A stretch of DNA of 64,000 bases from Pseudarthrobacter sp. GA104 (GCF_009741265.1 NZ_WOWL01000001.1:1984001-2048000), one strand, 5' to 3'; counted from the stretch's first letter, positions 1-10,296 are shown. The notes: a model not told the origin generated them from the letters alone. Translations and numbers: made by a program.

Positions 1-1241
1 TCGCCTCCGAAAACTTTGCCCCGTCCGCCGTCATGGAGGCCCAGGGCTCAGTCCTGACCAACAAGTACGCGGAGGGCTACCCCGGCAAGCGTTACTACGG
101 CGGCTGCGAGCACGTTGATGTGGTGGAGCAGCTGGCCATCGACCGGGTCAAGGCCCTTTTCGGCGCCGAGTTCGCCAACGTCCAGCCCCACTCCGGCGCG
201 CAGGCCAACGCCGCCGCCATGTTCGCACTGCTGAACCCGGGTGACACCATCATGGGCCTGAGCCTGGCCCACGGCGGCCACCTGACGCACGGCATGAAGA
301 TCAACTTCTCCGGCAAGCTCTACAACGTGGTCCCGTACCACGTGAGTGAGTCAGACCTCCGCATCGATATGGCCGAAGTCGAAGCGCTGGCCCTCGAGCA
401 CCGGCCCAGGCTGATCGTGGCCGGCTGGTCCGCCTACTCCCGCCAGCTGGACTTCGCCGAGTTCCGCCGCATTGCGGACCTGGTGGGTGCCTACCTCATG
501 GTGGATATGGCCCACTTCGCCGGGCTGGTGGCCGCCGGCCTGCACCCGAACCCGGTGCCGTACGCCGACGTCGTCACCACCACCACCCACAAGACCCTGG
601 GCGGACCGCGCGGCGGCGTCATCCTCGCCAAGGAGCAGCACGCCAAGAAGATCAACAGCGCCGTCTTCCCCGGCCAGCAGGGCGGCCCGCTGGAGCACGT
701 CATCGCCGCCAAGGCCGTGGCCTTCAAGCTCGCCGGGAGCCCCGAATTCAAGGAACGCCAGGAACGCGTCCTGGAGGGCTCCAAGCTCCTGGCCGAACGG
801 CTCCTCCGCGACGACGTTGCCGCGGCCGGAATCTCCGTGGTCAACGGCGGAACCGACGTGCACCTGGTCCTGGTGGACCTCCGCAACTCCGAGCTGGACG
901 GACAGCAGGCCGAGGACGCCCTGCACCGCATCGGCATCACCGTCAACCGCAACGCCGTCCCCTTCGACCCCCGCCCGCCGATGGTCTCCTCGGGACTGCG
1001 CATCGGCACGCCGGCCCTCGCCACCCGCGGCTTCGGCGCCAAGGAATTCGCCGAGGTAGCCGACATCATCGCGACGGCGCTCATCGCATCCGCGGCCAGC
1101 GGAACCCTGGGCGACAGCACCGCCGTCGAACTCCGCGCCCGCGTCACCGCCCTGGCGGAGAAGTTCCCCCTCTACCCCCACCTCAGCAACGGCACTGAAG
1201 TTGCCGCCCTTGAAGCAGACCTGATTGGAGCAGCCCAGTGA
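1..1241 (+). CDS. glyA: Serine hydroxymethyltransferase, 5' end cut off by the window
   Basis: Interconverts glycine plus 5,10-methylene-THF with serine plus THF, using PLP in the cytoplasm. The reading frame is open from base 3, and the first residues (ASENFAP) are the well-conserved SHMT stretch that precedes the ATG at 33, so the true start lies upstream of the window and roughly 30-40 residues are missing. The PLP-lysine motif [10 protein letters not shown] and the glycine-rich GQQGG follow in the usual order. The stop overlaps the soxB start (GTGA). As first visible gene of the sarcosine operon it would turn the glycine and one-carbon unit made by SoxBDAG into serine. Many Arthrobacter carry a second housekeeping glyA elsewhere, so this is probably the catabolic copy (inference). 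Confidence 0.97.
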   Translation, partial: ASENFAPSAVMEAQGSVLTNKYAEGYPGKRYYGGCEHVDVVEQLAIDRVKALFGAEFANVQPHSGAQANAAAMFALLNPGDTIMGLSLAHGGHLTHGMKINFSGKLYNVVPYHVSESDLRIDMAEVEALALEHRPRLIVAGWSAYSRQLDFAEFRRIADLVGAYLMVDMAHFAGLVAAGLHPNPVPYADVVTTTTHKTLGGPRGGVILAKEQHAKKINSAVFPGQQGGPLEHVIAAKAVAFKLAGSPEFKERQERVLEGSKLLAERLLRDDVAAAGISVVNGGTDVHLVLVDLRNSELDGQQAEDALHRIGITVNRNAVPFDPRPPMVSSGLRIGTPALATRGFGAKEFAEVADIIATALIASAASGTLGDSTAVELRARVTALAEKFPLYPHLSNGTEVAALEADLIGAAQ

Positions 1242-2458
1242 GCGCAGACCTCCTCCCCGAGCACCCGGATTTCCTCTGGCGCAACCCGGAGCCCAAGTCC
1301 TCCTACGACGCCGTGATTGTGGGCGGCGGCGGGCACGGCCTGGCAACCGCGTACTTCCTGGCCAAGAACCACGGAATGACCAACATCGCCGTCCTGGAAA
1401 AGGGCTGGCTGGCCGGCGGCAACATGGCCCGGAACACCACCATCATCCGGTCCAACTACCTCTGGGACGAGAGCGCCGCCATCTACGAGCACGCGCTCAA
1501 GCTCTGGGAAGTCCTGCCCGAGGAGCTGGAATACGACTTCCTCTTCAGCCAGCGCGGCGTCATGAACCTGGCCCACACGCTGGGCGACGTCCGTGAAAGC
1601 ATGCGGCGCGTGGGCGCCAACAAGCTCAACGGCGTGGACGCCGAGTGGCTGGACCCCAAGCAGGTCAAGGAACTCTGCCCCATCCTGAACATCAGCGACA
1701 ACATCCGCTACCCCGTCATGGGCGCCACCTACCAGCCCCGCGCCGGCATCGCCAAGCACGACCACGTGGCCTGGGCGTTCGCCCGCAAGTGCGACGAGAT
1801 GGGCGTGGACATCATCCAGAACTGCGAAGTCACCGGCTTCGTCAAGGACGGCAACCGCGTGGTGGGCGTCAAGACCAACCGCGGCACCATCAACACCGAA
1901 AAGGTGGGCCTCGCCGCCGCCGGACACAGCTCGGTCCTGGCCGAAATGGCCGGCTTCCGGCTCCCCATCCAGTCCCACCCGCTGCAGGCGCTGGTCTCCG
2001 AACTGCACGAACCCGTCCACCCCACCGTGGTCATGTCCAACCACGTGCACGTCTACGTATCCCAGGCCCACAAGGGCGAACTGGTGATGGGCGCCGGCGT
2101 GGACTCCTACAACGGCTACGGCCAGCGCGGCTCCTTCCACGTGATCGAGCACCAGATGGCCGCCGCCGTCGAGCTCTTCCCCATCTTCGCCCGGGCCCAC
2201 GTACTCAGGACCTGGGGCGGAATCGTGGACACCACGCTGGACGCCTCCCCCATCGTGGGCAACACGCCGGTGGAAAACATGTTCGTGAACTGCGGCTGGG
2301 GCACCGGCGGCTTCAAGGCCACCCCCGCGGCCGGGCTTACCTTCGCGCACAACATCGCCACGGGCTCCCCGCACAAGCTGAACAAGCCGTTTGCGCTGGA
2401 ACGCTTCGAAACCGGCGCGCTGATCGACGAACACGGCGCCGCCGCCGTGGCCCACTAG
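1238..2458 (+). CDS. soxB: Sarcosine oxidase, beta subunit
   Basis: 406 aa, the normal length for the beta chain of heterotetrameric sarcosine oxidase. It demethylates sarcosine oxidatively to glycine at its non-covalent FAD and passes electrons to a covalent FMN. An FAD-binding GGGGHG motif lies near residues 29-34. His174 in the IAKHDHVAW segment is where the family carries its covalent FMN. The GTG start overlaps the glyA stop (GTGA), indicating translational coupling. A 37-bp gap with an AAAGAAG-like ribosome site precedes soxD. Confidence 0.96.
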   Translation: MSADLLPEHPDFLWRNPEPKSSYDAVIVGGGGHGLATAYFLAKNHGMTNIAVLEKGWLAGGNMARNTTIIRSNYLWDESAAIYEHALKLWEVLPEELEYDFLFSQRGVMNLAHTLGDVRESMRRVGANKLNGVDAEWLDPKQVKELCPILNISDNIRYPVMGATYQPRAGIAKHDHVAWAFARKCDEMGVDIIQNCEVTGFVKDGNRVVGVKTNRGTINTEKVGLAAAGHSSVLAEMAGFRLPIQSHPLQALVSELHEPVHPTVVMSNHVHVYVSQAHKGELVMGAGVDSYNGYGQRGSFHVIEHQMAAAVELFPIFARAHVLRTWGGIVDTTLDASPIVGNTPVENMFVNCGWGTGGFKATPAAGLTFAHNIATGSPHKLNKPFALERFETGALIDEHGAAAVAH

Positions 2459-2495
2459 CCGCCAGCGAACACTGCACTTTAGAAAGAAGACGCAC

Positions 2496-2918
2496 ATGCT
2501 GCTCATCTCCTGCCCCAACTGCGGCTCCCGTGACGAGACCGAGTTCCACTACGGCGGCCAGGCCCACGTGCCGTACCCGGAAAACCCGAACGAACTCAAC
2601 GACCGCGAATGGGCCGAGTACCTGTTCTACCGGGACAACACCAAGGGCGCCTTCGCCGAGCGCTGGCTGCACAGCACCGGCTGCCGCCAGTGGTTCAACA
2701 TGCTCCGCGACACCGTCACCTACGAGATCCAGGCGATCTACCCCATGGGCACGCCCCGGCCGGATGCAGCGGGCCAGGTGACCCGTGAGACCGGCACCGC
2801 CAGCCTCGCCCCGGACAGCACCACCACCGGAACCGCGGCACCCAGCACCGCTGCAACCAGCATCGCCCCAAGCACAACCTCCGCCAGCACCACCGCCCCG
2901 GAAGGAGCAACCAAGTGA
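2496..2918 (+). CDS. soxD: Sarcosine oxidase, delta subunit with a Thr/Ala/Ser-rich tail
   Basis: 140 aa. The first ~95 residues are a canonical SoxD zinc subunit: Cys6, Cys9, His59 and Cys63 are all present at the positions of the family's structural zinc site. Usual SoxD length is about 100 aa. From about residue 97 the protein continues as a low-complexity tail of Thr, Ala, Ser and Pro repeats ([15 protein letters not shown] and similar) running straight into the soxA start. The tail may be a harmless extension caused by loss of the usual stop. The GTGA overlap with soxA is kept. Confidence 0.94.
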   Translation: MLLISCPNCGSRDETEFHYGGQAHVPYPENPNELNDREWAEYLFYRDNTKGAFAERWLHSTGCRQWFNMLRDTVTYEIQAIYPMGTPRPDAAGQVTRETGTASLAPDSTTTGTAAPSTAATSIAPSTTSASTTAPEGATK

Positions 2919-5860
2919 CTTCCCAGAACGCCCGCCTCGCCGCCGGCGGACGCATCGACCGCACCATCTCATGGCGTTTCACCGTGGACGGCGAGGAATT
3001 CACCGGCCACCCCGGCGATACCCTCGCGTCGGCCCTGATCGCCAACGGCCGGATCAGCGCCGGCAACTCCCTCTACGAGGACCGGCCCCGCGGCATCATG
3101 TCCGCCGGTGTGGAGGAATCCAACGCGATGGTGAAGATCGCTGCGCGTTTCCCCGGTGACGTGGCCGAATCCATGCTTCCGGCCACTACCGTCACCCTGG
3201 TGGACGGCCTGAAGGCGGAACTGCTCAGCGGCCTTGGCAAGCTCGACCCGGCCGAGGACCGCGCCGAGTACGACAAGAAGTACGTCCACACCGACGTCCT
3301 GGTGGTGGGCGGCGGTCCCGCCGGCCTGGCCGCGGCCCGTGAAGCGGTCCGCTCCGGCGCCCGCGTGATGCTCCTGGACGACCAGCCCGAGCTGGGCGGG
3401 TCACTCCTCTCCGGGTCCACGGCACCTGGGCTGGCCGAGACCATCGAAGGCAAGCCGGCGCTGGAATGGGTGGCGGATGTCGAAGCCGAGCTCGTCTCCG
3501 GCGCCGAGTCCACCGTCCTGAACCGCACCACGGCCTTCGGCGCGTATGACGCCAACTACGTCATCGCCGTGCAGAACCGCACCGACCACCTGTCCTCCCC
3601 CGCCGCCCCGGGCGTCTCCCGGCAGCGTATTTGGCACATCCGTGCCAACCAGGTTGTGCTGGCCCCCGGCGCCCACGAGCGCCCCCTTGTGTTCGAGAAC
3701 AACGACCGCCCGGGCATCATGCTCGCATCGGCCGTCCGCAGCTACCTCAACCGCTACGCCGTCGCCGCCGGCCGGCGCGTGGTCATCAGCACCACGAATG
3801 ACAGCGCCTACGCCCTGGCCGCGGACCTCCGCGCCGCCGGCGTCAAGGTCGCCGCCGTGGTGGACGCCCGTCCGCAGCTCACCCCAGTGGCCGCTGCCGC
3901 GGTAGAGGCCGGCACGCGGGTGCTGATCGGCAGCGCCGTGGCCAACACGTCTTCGCAGTCAGCGGACGGCCGCGTGGACGGCGTCACCGTCCGCAGCATT
4001 AACGACGACGGCGAGCTCACCTCGGGCGTCGAACAGATCGCCTGCGACCTCCTGGCCGTCTCCGGCGGCTGGAGCCCGCTGGTCCACCTGCACTCCCAGC
4101 GGCAGGGCAAGCTGCGCTGGGACGACGAGCTGGCCGCGTTCGTGCCCAGCACCGTGGTCCCCAACCAGCAGACCATCGGCTCGGGCCGCGGCAGCTTCGA
4201 GTTGGGCGACTGCCTCGCCGAGGGCGTCGCCGCCGGCGCTTCCGCAGCCATCGCAGCCGGTTTCAGCTCCTCAGTCGAACCCGCCCCACTCGCCGAGCCC
4301 AAGGCCTCCGCCCCCACCCGCCAGCTGTGGCTCGTCCCCGGCGAGACCGGAACCCCGGACGACTGGCACCAGCACTACGTCGACTTCCAGCGCGACCAGT
4401 CCGTGGCTGACGTGCTGCGTTCCACCGGAGCCGGCATGCGGTCCGTGGAGCACATCAAGCGGTACACCTCCATCAGCACCGCCAACGACCAGGGCAAGAC
4501 CTCAGGCGTCAACGCGATCGGCGTCATCGCCGCCGCGCTCCGGACCGCCGGCGAAGCATCCCGCGGCATCGGCGACATCGGCACCACCACCTACCGCGCT
4601 CCGTTCACCCCGGTGGCATTCGCGGCACTGGCCGGACGCCAGCGCGGCGGGCTGTTCGATCCCGCCCGCAAGACCTCCATCCACCCCTGGCACGTGGCCA
4701 AGGGTGCCCTGTTCGAAGATGTAGGGCAGTGGAAGCGGCCCTGGTACTACCCGCAGGACGGGGAGGACATGGACACGGCCGTGCTGCGCGAGTGCGCTGC
4801 CGTCCGCGAATCCGTGGGCTTCATGGACGCCACCACCCTGGGCAAGATCGAAATCCGGGGCAAGGACGCCGGCGAGTTCCTCAACCGGATCTACACCAAC
4901 GCCTTCAAGAAGCTCGCCCCGGGCTCGGCCCGCTACGGCGTGATGTGCATGGCGGACGGCATGATCTTCGACGACGGCGTGACCCTGCGCCTGGACGAGG
5001 AGACCTACTTCATGACCACCACCACCGGCGGCGCCGCCAAGGTGCTGGACTGGCTGGAGGAATGGCTGCAGACCGAGTGGCCGGAACTGGACGTGCACTG
5101 CACCTCGGTGACCGAACAGTGGAGCACCATTGCCGTCGTCGGACCCAAATCCCGCGCCGTCCTGGCGAAGGTGGCCCCGGAACTGGCCGCCAACGGCGGA
5201 CTGGAAGCCGAAGCCTTCCCGTTCATGACCTTCCGCGAAACCACCCTGGCCTCCGGCGTCCGCGCCCGGATCTGCCGGATCTCCTTCTCCGGTGAACTTG
5301 CCTACGAGATCAACGTGCCGTCCTGGTACGGGCTGAACACCTGGGAAGCCGTGGCCGCCGCCGGGGCCGAGTTCAACATCACCCCCTACGGCACCGAAAC
5401 CATGCACGTGCTCCGCGCCGAGAAGGGCTACCCGATCGTCGGCCAGGACACGGACGGCACCGTCACCCCGCAGGACGCGGGCATGGAGTGGATCGTCTCC
5501 AAGGCCAAGGACTTCATCGGCAAGCGCTCCTACGCCCGGGCCGACGGCCAGCGCGAGGACCGCAAGCACCTGGTCAGCGTGCTGCCCGTGGACGGGACGC
5601 TGCGGCTGCCCGAAGGGACCCAGCTCGTTGAAAAGGGCCGTTCCACCAATCCGGCCTACGGACCGGTCCCGATGGAAGGCTTCGTCACCTCCAGCTACCA
5701 CAGCGCGGCGCTGGGCAGGTCGTTCGGCCTGGCCCTGATCAAGAACGGCCGCAACCGCATCGGCGAAACCCTCGTGGCTGCCGCCGGCGACCAGCTGGTG
5801 GACGTCGTCGTCGCCGAAACCGTACTTTTTGACCCCGAAGGGACCCGCAAAGATGGCTGA
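2915..5860 (+). CDS. soxA: Sarcosine oxidase, alpha subunit
   Basis: 981 aa, family-typical. The N-terminal ~100 residues form the 2Fe-2S-ferredoxin-like domain. The central flavoprotein-like fold has a GGGPAG dinucleotide-binding motif near residue 130 and binds NAD in known enzymes. The C-terminal ~390 residues are a GcvT-type THF-binding domain that captures the iminium carbon as 5,10-methylene-THF. The GTG start overlaps the soxD stop by 4 bases, and the 3' end overlaps soxG by 8 bases. The subunit order B-D-A-G matches characterised Arthrobacter and Corynebacterium operons. Confidence 0.96.
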   Translation: MTSQNARLAAGGRIDRTISWRFTVDGEEFTGHPGDTLASALIANGRISAGNSLYEDRPRGIMSAGVEESNAMVKIAARFPGDVAESMLPATTVTLVDGLKAELLSGLGKLDPAEDRAEYDKKYVHTDVLVVGGGPAGLAAAREAVRSGARVMLLDDQPELGGSLLSGSTAPGLAETIEGKPALEWVADVEAELVSGAESTVLNRTTAFGAYDANYVIAVQNRTDHLSSPAAPGVSRQRIWHIRANQVVLAPGAHERPLVFENNDRPGIMLASAVRSYLNRYAVAAGRRVVISTTNDSAYALAADLRAAGVKVAAVVDARPQLTPVAAAAVEAGTRVLIGSAVANTSSQSADGRVDGVTVRSINDDGELTSGVEQIACDLLAVSGGWSPLVHLHSQRQGKLRWDDELAAFVPSTVVPNQQTIGSGRGSFELGDCLAEGVAAGASAAIAAGFSSSVEPAPLAEPKASAPTRQLWLVPGETGTPDDWHQHYVDFQRDQSVADVLRSTGAGMRSVEHIKRYTSISTANDQGKTSGVNAIGVIAAALRTAGEASRGIGDIGTTTYRAPFTPVAFAALAGRQRGGLFDPARKTSIHPWHVAKGALFEDVGQWKRPWYYPQDGEDMDTAVLRECAAVRESVGFMDATTLGKIEIRGKDAGEFLNRIYTNAFKKLAPGSARYGVMCMADGMIFDDGVTLRLDEETYFMTTTTGGAAKVLDWLEEWLQTEWPELDVHCTSVTEQWSTIAVVGPKSRAVLAKVAPELAANGGLEAEAFPFMTFRETTLASGVRARICRISFSGELAYEINVPSWYGLNTWEAVAAAGAEFNITPYGTETMHVLRAEKGYPIVGQDTDGTVTPQDAGMEWIVSKAKDFIGKRSYARADGQREDRKHLVSVLPVDGTLRLPEGTQLVEKGRSTNPAYGPVPMEGFVTSSYHSAALGRSFGLALIKNGRNRIGETLVAAAGDQLVDVVVAETVLFDPEGTRKDG

Positions 5861-6491
5861 AACAGCAGCACCCGCAACCTCCTACGAGAAGAACCTCTCA
5901 CTCCGCGTCAGCCCCGCCGCCCAGCTCCGCGCAGACTTTGAAACCGGCTCCGTCCCGGGCGTGGCGGAGATCAGCGAAGTGTCCTTCCTGACCATGGTGG
6001 GCCTCCGGGTCAGCCGTGACAGCGACGCCGGACAGCGCATCGCCTCCGTCACCGGCGGCCTGCCCGCAGCGTGCGGCGGCGTGGCCGGCACGGGTGATAC
6101 GTCCGTGCTGTGGCTCGGGCCCCAGGAGTTCCTGGTGGTGGCACCGAGGGAAGCCCACGAATCCCTCGGCGGCAGCCTGATCCAGGCGCTCCGCGAAGCG
6201 CTCGGGGACGGCGAAGGCCAGGTGGTGGACCTCTCCGCCAACCGCACCACGTTCGAACTCACCGGCCCCCGGGCCCGCGCCGTCCTGGAGAAAGGCTGCT
6301 CGCTGGACCTGCACCCGCGCGTGCTGAAGGCCGGAACGGCGCTCTCCACGGAGGTCGGCAACATCCCGGTGGTCCTGTGGAAGACCGGCGACCAGAGCTA
6401 CCGGATTTTCCCCCGCGCCTCGTTCGCCGATTTCCTGGGCCGCTGGCTCCTGGACGCCATGCGCGAGTACGCATCCCCTGAGGTCCCCTAA
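5853..6491 (+). CDS. soxG: Sarcosine oxidase, gamma subunit
   Basis: 212 aa from the ATG at 5853 ([14 protein letters not shown]). A TTG at 5829 in the same frame is less likely because it lies deep inside soxA. Small GcvT-like fold, assembly partner of the alpha chain. Recognised from the VGLRVSRDS and [16 protein letters not shown] blocks and from position as last gene of the BDAG set. The stop codon touches the sdaA start (TAAATG), so the two are probably co-translated. Confidence 0.93.
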   Translation: MAETAAPATSYEKNLSLRVSPAAQLRADFETGSVPGVAEISEVSFLTMVGLRVSRDSDAGQRIASVTGGLPAACGGVAGTGDTSVLWLGPQEFLVVAPREAHESLGGSLIQALREALGDGEGQVVDLSANRTTFELTGPRARAVLEKGCSLDLHPRVLKAGTALSTEVGNIPVVLWKTGDQSYRIFPRASFADFLGRWLLDAMREYASPEVP

Positions 6492-7865
6492 ATGGCACTC
6501 AGCGTCCTGGACCTGTTCACCGTTGGCATCGGGCCGTCGTCGTCACACACGGTCGGCCCGATGCGGGCGGCGAAGCTGTTCGCCGACGGGCTCAAGGGCG
6601 ACGGGCTCCTGAGCTCCACCCGGCGCGTGCAGGCCGAACTGTTCGGCTCGCTGGGCGCCACGGGGCGGGGCCACGGCTCGGACAAGGCCGTGGTCCTGGG
6701 CTTCAAGGGCCTGGACCCCGAAACCGTGGATACGTCGACGGCCGATGACCAGGTGGCTGCGGCCGCCCTCGACGCCGAACTGTGGCTGGGCGGCGACCAC
6801 CGGGTGGACTTCAACTGGGACGAGGACGTGGTCCTCCACCGGCGGAAGTCCCTCCCGGCCCACCCCAACGGCATGACCTTCCGGGCCCTGGACCACTCCG
6901 GGGCTGTCCTCAGCGAACGGAGCTTCTACTCGATTGGCGGCGGCTTCGTGGTGGACGGGGATGCCGACGCCGGCGACCGCGTGGTCGCTGACGCCACGGT
7001 CCTCCCCTACCCCTTCAGCACGGCGGACGAGCTCCTGGCGATCTGCAGCCGCGAAGGCATGTCCATCTCGGACGTCATGCTCGCCAACGAACTCGTTTGG
7101 CGGACCGAAGCGGAGCTGCGGGAGGAACTGCTGAAGCTCTGGGCCGTCATGCGCGAATGCGTGGACAACGGCTGCGCCGCGGAAGGAATCCTTCCGGGCG
7201 GCCTCAACGTCCGCCGCCGCGCGCCGTCGTTGTTCCAGACCCTGACGGCGGACACCGGCGTGACCGATCCGCTGCGGGCCATGGAGTGGGTGAACCTGTT
7301 CGCCCTCGCCGTGAACGAGGAGAACGCAGCCGGCGGCCGGATCGTCACCGCGCCCACCAACGGCGCGGCGGGCATCGTCCCGGCGGTGCTGCACTACTAC
7401 GTGAAGTTCGTCCCCGGCGCCAACGACGACGGCGTGGTCCGCTTCCTGCTGGCGGCGGCCGCCGTCGGAATCCTCTTCAAGATCAACGCCTCCATCTCCG
7501 GCGCCGAGGTGGGCTGCCAGGGTGAAGTGGGTTCCGCCTGCTCCATGGCAGCCGCCGGGCTCTGCGAAGTGCTGGGCGGAACGCCGGCGCAGGTGGAGAA
7601 CGCCGCCGAGGTGGGCATTGAACACAATCTGGGCCTGACGTGCGATCCGGTGGGCGGGCTGGTGCAGATCCCCTGCATCGAGCGCAACGCCATCGCCAGC
7701 GTCAAGGCCATCAACGCCGCCCGCCTTGCCCTGCACGGCGACGGCAGCCACAAGGTATCCCTGGACAAAGCCATCAAGACGATGCGCGAGACGGGCGCCG
7801 ACATGAAAACCAAGTACAAGGAAACCTCCCGAGGAGGACTCGCCGTGAATGTGATCGAGTGCTGA
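6492..7865 (+). CDS. sdaA: L-serine ammonia-lyase, iron-sulfur, single chain
   Basis: 457 aa. Deaminates L-serine to pyruvate and ammonia. The N-terminal [16 protein letters not shown] motif and the C-terminal cysteines in [21 protein letters not shown] and QIPCIERNA are those used for the 4Fe-4S cluster in this family. It sits immediately after soxG with no gap and 3 bases before purU. In context it drains serine made by GlyA into central metabolism, completing sarcosine to pyruvate. Confidence 0.96.
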   Translation: MALSVLDLFTVGIGPSSSHTVGPMRAAKLFADGLKGDGLLSSTRRVQAELFGSLGATGRGHGSDKAVVLGFKGLDPETVDTSTADDQVAAAALDAELWLGGDHRVDFNWDEDVVLHRRKSLPAHPNGMTFRALDHSGAVLSERSFYSIGGGFVVDGDADAGDRVVADATVLPYPFSTADELLAICSREGMSISDVMLANELVWRTEAELREELLKLWAVMRECVDNGCAAEGILPGGLNVRRRAPSLFQTLTADTGVTDPLRAMEWVNLFALAVNEENAAGGRIVTAPTNGAAGIVPAVLHYYVKFVPGANDDGVVRFLLAAAAVGILFKINASISGAEVGCQGEVGSACSMAAAGLCEVLGGTPAQVENAAEVGIEHNLGLTCDPVGGLVQIPCIERNAIASVKAINAARLALHGDGSHKVSLDKAIKTMRETGADMKTKYKETSRGGLAVNVIEC

Positions 7866-7868
7866 GCC

Positions 7869-8765
7869 ATGACTGCCATTGAGACTGAAACTTCCCGTTC
7901 CGCGCCGGTGACCACGGTGGAGCATGTCCTGACGCTGGACTGCCAGGAGTCGCCGGGCATCGTCCACGCTGTGTCCGGCTTCCTGCTGGAGCACGGCTGC
8001 GACATCATCGACAACCAGCAGTTCGGCGAGCGTTCCGAGAAGCACTTCTTTATGCGGGTGCATTTCGTGTCCGACGGCGATGCCTCCACCGTGGACACCC
8101 TGCGGACCGCGTTCGGTCCCGTTGCGGAGAAGTTTGGGATGCGCTGGCGGCTGGAGCCGCACGGCTCCAAGCGGCGCGTGCTGATCATGGTGTCCAAGTT
8201 CGGGCACTGCCTCAACGACCTCCTGTTCCGGGCGCGGATCGGCGAACTGCCGGTGGACGTGGTGGCCGTGGTGTCCAACCATACGGACCACCAGGCTTTG
8301 GTGGAGTGGCACGGGATCCCGTTCTTCCACGTGCCCGTCACCGCCGACACCAAGCCTGCGGCAGAGGCGCGACTGCTGGAGCTGGTGGACGAGTTCGATG
8401 TGGAACTTGTGGTGCTTGCCCGGTACATGCAGGTGCTCAGTGACAACCTGACCCGCAAACTCGACGGGAAGGCCATCAACATCCACCACTCGTTCCTGCC
8501 CAGCTTCAAGGGCGCCAAGCCCTACCACCAGGCCTACGCCCGGGGCGTCAAAACCGTCGGCGCCACGGCGCACTACGTCAACAGCGAGCTGGACGAGGGT
8601 CCGATCATCTCCCAGCAGACCGTGGAGGTGGACCACACCTACGGGCCCGAGGACCTGGTTGCGGCCGGCCGCGACACCGAGTGCAAGGCCCTGTCCAACG
8701 CGGTCCGCTGGCACTGCGAGGGCCGGGTCATCCTGCAGGGCAACCGCACGGTGGTCCTCCGCTGA
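7869..8765 (+). CDS. purU: Formyltetrahydrofolate deformylase
   Basis: 298 aa. Hydrolyses 10-formyl-THF to formate and THF. An N-terminal ACT domain (about residues 18-95) is followed by a formyltransferase-type catalytic domain. The catalytic Asn-His pair is visible in NIHHSFLPSF, and the conserved GATAHYVNSELDEGPII with its Asp follows. Last gene of the sox operon: it would release THF when sarcosine breakdown loads folate with one-carbon units. Starts 3 bases after sdaA. A repeat array begins 20 bp after its stop. Confidence 0.96.
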   Translation: MTAIETETSRSAPVTTVEHVLTLDCQESPGIVHAVSGFLLEHGCDIIDNQQFGERSEKHFFMRVHFVSDGDASTVDTLRTAFGPVAEKFGMRWRLEPHGSKRRVLIMVSKFGHCLNDLLFRARIGELPVDVVAVVSNHTDHQALVEWHGIPFFHVPVTADTKPAAEARLLELVDEFDVELVVLARYMQVLSDNLTRKLDGKAINIHHSFLPSFKGAKPYHQAYARGVKTVGATAHYVNSELDEGPIISQQTVEVDHTYGPEDLVAAGRDTECKALSNAVRWHCEGRVILQGNRTVVLR

Positions 8766-8785
8766 CCCGCCCTCCCCATCCGATC

Positions 8786-8860
8786 CTCTCTCACTTAATG
8801 CGGGGTTCCGGGCGATCCTCTCTCACTTAACGCGGGTTTTGACGGGACGCTCTCTCACAT
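8786..8860 (+). repeat. 32-bp-period repeat array, locus A (broken by an IS)
   Basis: Three copies of an 11-bp core CTCTCTCACTT (third copy CTCTCTCACAT) start at 8786, 8818 and 8850, exactly 32 bp apart. After the core, units 1 and 2 read AAYGCGGG followed by a T/C/G-rich half ending near GATC/GACG. The third core abuts the left end of the IS element at 8861, and its continuation resumes at 10297. No known repeat name is recognised. Related arrays lie at 12448-12522 and 22292-22392. Confidence 0.9.
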
Positions 8861-8886
8861 TGAACTGGTCCCCGGAAGTTGGACTG
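8861..8886. repeat. Left terminal inverted repeat of the IS3-family element
   Basis: 26 bp starting TGAACTGGTCCCC and ending GTTGGACTG. It matches the reverse complement of 10271-10296 at 25 of 26 positions (G versus C at position 8). Confidence 0.95.
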
Positions 8887-8899
8887 GCCAAATAGGATC

Positions 8900-9784
8900 C
8901 TAAGCTGCGAGGGCCTGGGCACGGTATTGGACCGGGCTCAGGCCCTTGAGCTTTGTTGAGATTCTTTTGGTGTTGTACCAGTGGATGTATTCCTCGACGG
9001 CGGTTGCCAGGGCGTCGGTGTTGAGGAACCGGACGCGGTGGAAGAATTCTGACTTGAGGTGGCCGAAGAAGTTCTCCATGACCGCGTTGTCGTAGCAATT
9101 TCCCTTGCGGGACATTGATTGGACCGCGCCGGCGCCCGCGATCAGGGTGCGCCAGGAGGCGTGCCGGTATTGGAAGCCTTGGTCCGAGTGCACCAGCGGT
9201 TGCTGACCGGGCTGCAGGCAGGTCAGGGCCTCACGCAGGGAATCGTTGGTGAGCGCAAGGTTCGGGGATGAGCCCAGCGAGTAGGAAATGATCTGCCGGT
9301 CGAAGAGGTCCATGACCGGTGAGAGGTAGAGCTTCCGGTCCCCGACGCTGAATTCCGTCACATCAGTTACCCACTTCTGGTTCGGTGCATCAGCGTCGAA
9401 CTCGCGGTTCAGCACGTTGGGCGCGACCGCGCCCTGTTCGCCTTGGTAGGAGTTGTAGCGCTTCCGGCGCCGGACCTTGCAGACCAGCCCGAGTTCCTGC
9501 ATCAGCTTCAGCACAGTCTTCTTCGCGACCGTCCACCCTTGTTTGACCAGCTCGCTGTGGATGCGGCGGTGCCCGTACCGGCCATGGTTCGTTTCGAAGA
9601 TCTCCGTGACCGCGGCTTTGAGTTTCTCTGTCGGGTCCGGCGCCTGCAGCCGGGGCTGGTGATAGAAGAACGTGGACCTGGCCAGCCCGGCGATGTCCAG
9701 CAGGACACCAAGCGGATAGTCAGCCTTGAGGGAAACGACGGCTTGAACCTTTACCGTCGTCCCTGTTCCCTCAAGGCCCGCAGT
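8900..9784 (-). CDS. IS3-family transposase OrfB (DDE integrase core), made by frameshift
   Basis: 294 codons in the -1 frame relative to orfA. The frame is open from the slippery site to the stop at 8900 and has no ATG, GTG or TTG until GTG at 9514, which lies past the conserved HTH_21-like region (ARSTFFYH, NHGRYGHRRIHSEL). A full-length product therefore needs ribosomal frameshifting. The catalytic DDE set is visible: Asp in VTDVTEF, Asp in LVHSDQGFQY and Glu in NCYDNAVMENFFGHLKSE. It catalyses strand cutting and transfer as the OrfAB fusion. Confidence 0.93.
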   Translation of the reverse strand, partial: TAGLEGTGTTVKVQAVVSLKADYPLGVLLDIAGLARSTFFYHQPRLQAPDPTEKLKAAVTEIFETNHGRYGHRRIHSELVKQGWTVAKKTVLKLMQELGLVCKVRRRKRYNSYQGEQGAVAPNVLNREFDADAPNQKWVTDVTEFSVGDRKLYLSPVMDLFDRQIISYSLGSSPNLALTNDSLREALTCLQPGQQPLVHSDQGFQYRHASWRTLIAGAGAVQSMSRKGNCYDNAVMENFFGHLKSEFFHRVRFLNTDALATAVEEYIHWYNTKRISTKLKGLSPVQYRAQALAA

Positions 9785-10236
9785 TTTCCCAGGTACGCCA
9801 CCTCAGCGCGCAGCCGTTCGTTCTCCCGCCGCAACCGCTCAAGCTCGGGCAAATCCGCAGGCGGCGGGGAATCGGGTTTCCGCGGCCGGCCTTTGGGCTT
9901 CGGCCGCAACCCGTCCTCGCCTTCGAGCCGGTACGCCCGGACCCACTTTTGCAGCAGCTCACGGGAGGCCAGACCTGCCTCGACTGCCAGATCCGGGCCG
10001 GACTCGCCCGCGAGGAAGCGCTCGACCAGGGCACGTTTGAACTCAAACGAGTACGACCTCACCGCCCTGCCCACCAGCACTGCTTGCCCATGAATCCTCC
10101 ACCGCCCATACAGTGCCCTGACCGGCACACGAGGCGCATCCAGCACCCGGGCCGCCGACCCATACCCGACACCCTTCTCAAACAACGCTACAGCCGCCTC
10201 GCGCTGCGCCTCAGACAATGAACTACGTGCATGCAT
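9751..10236 (-). CDS. IS3-family transposase OrfA (DNA-binding)
   Basis: 161 aa. Two helix-turn-helix segments (about residues 5-50 and 60-105) are followed by a basic linker KPKGRPRKP and a leucine zipper (LPELERLRRENERLRAEV) ending next to the frameshift site. It binds the IS ends and forms the N-terminus of the OrfAB transposase. The ATG at 10236 lies just inside the mirrored end sequence at 10241-10293. Confidence 0.92.
   Translation of the reverse strand: MHARSSLSEAQREAAVALFEKGVGYGSAARVLDAPRVPVRALYGRWRIHGQAVLVGRAVRSYSFEFKRALVERFLAGESGPDLAVEAGLASRELLQKWVRAYRLEGEDGLRPKPKGRPRKPDSPPPADLPELERLRRENERLRAEVAYLGKLRALREQGRR
9784..9790 (-). other. Programmed -1 frameshift slippery heptamer
   Basis: On the minus strand the sequence is GGGAAAA, read in the orfA frame as G_GGA_AAA, which is an X_XXY_YYZ heptamer. 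Slipping back one base gives GGG AAA and then ACT, entering the open orfB frame. orfA continues 10 more sense codons (CTG to CGG) after AAA before its stop at 9751. Same arrangement as in characterised IS3-family elements. Confidence 0.88.
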
Positions 10237-10240
10237 AAAA

Positions 10241-10293
10241 CTGCTCCCCGGAAGTCGGAACTGAATTTCTCAGTCCAACTTCCGGGGAGCAGT
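10241..10293. repeat. Mirrored IS end: near-perfect hairpin at the right end of the IS
   Basis: The arm 10241-10264 (CTGCTCCCCGGAAGT...) is an inverted copy of the right terminal repeat arm 10270-10293, with a 5-base loop. The right end thus carries two IS-end copies facing each other, one terminal and one internal. Such a structure can block transcription entering from outside, or offer a second transposase binding site. Its role here is not known. Confidence 0.85.
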
Positions 10294-10296
10294 TCA
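10271..10296. repeat. Right terminal inverted repeat of the IS3-family element
   Basis: 26 bp reading CAGTCCAACTTCC and ending AGCAGTTCA. It is the inverted partner of 8861-8886 and is followed directly by the CAT target duplicate at 10297-10299. Confidence 0.95.

Larger units (their letters stand above)
8861..10296 (-). mobile_element. IS3-family insertion sequence, complete, 1436 bp
   Basis: Bounded by 26-bp terminal inverted repeats beginning TGAACTG and differing at one base (8861-8886 and 10271-10296), flanked by a 3-bp direct duplication CAT (8858-8860 and 10297-10299), as expected for IS3-family insertion. It encodes orfA and orfB on the minus strand with a -1 frameshift site. OrfA with two helix-turn-helix segments plus a leucine zipper suggests the IS150 subgroup. 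Both ORFs are intact, so it may be active. It inserted into the third unit of repeat array A, 73 bp upstream of the AAA+ ATPase gene. Confidence 0.96.

Noticed and set aside
472..1147. Long open frames on both strands across glyA and sox genes
   Set aside because: They are Pro/Arg/Ser-rich shadows of the real genes caused by high GC at third positions and show no family motifs.
6543..8714. 723-codon open frame antisense to sdaA-purU
   Set aside because: His/Gly/Val-rich shadow of two clear enzymes; no domain or ribosome site.
8786..8860. 32-bp spaced repeats as a CRISPR array
   Set aside because: The conserved core is only about 11-20 bp, the intervening sequence is also similar between units, arrays have only two or three units and no cas genes are present.
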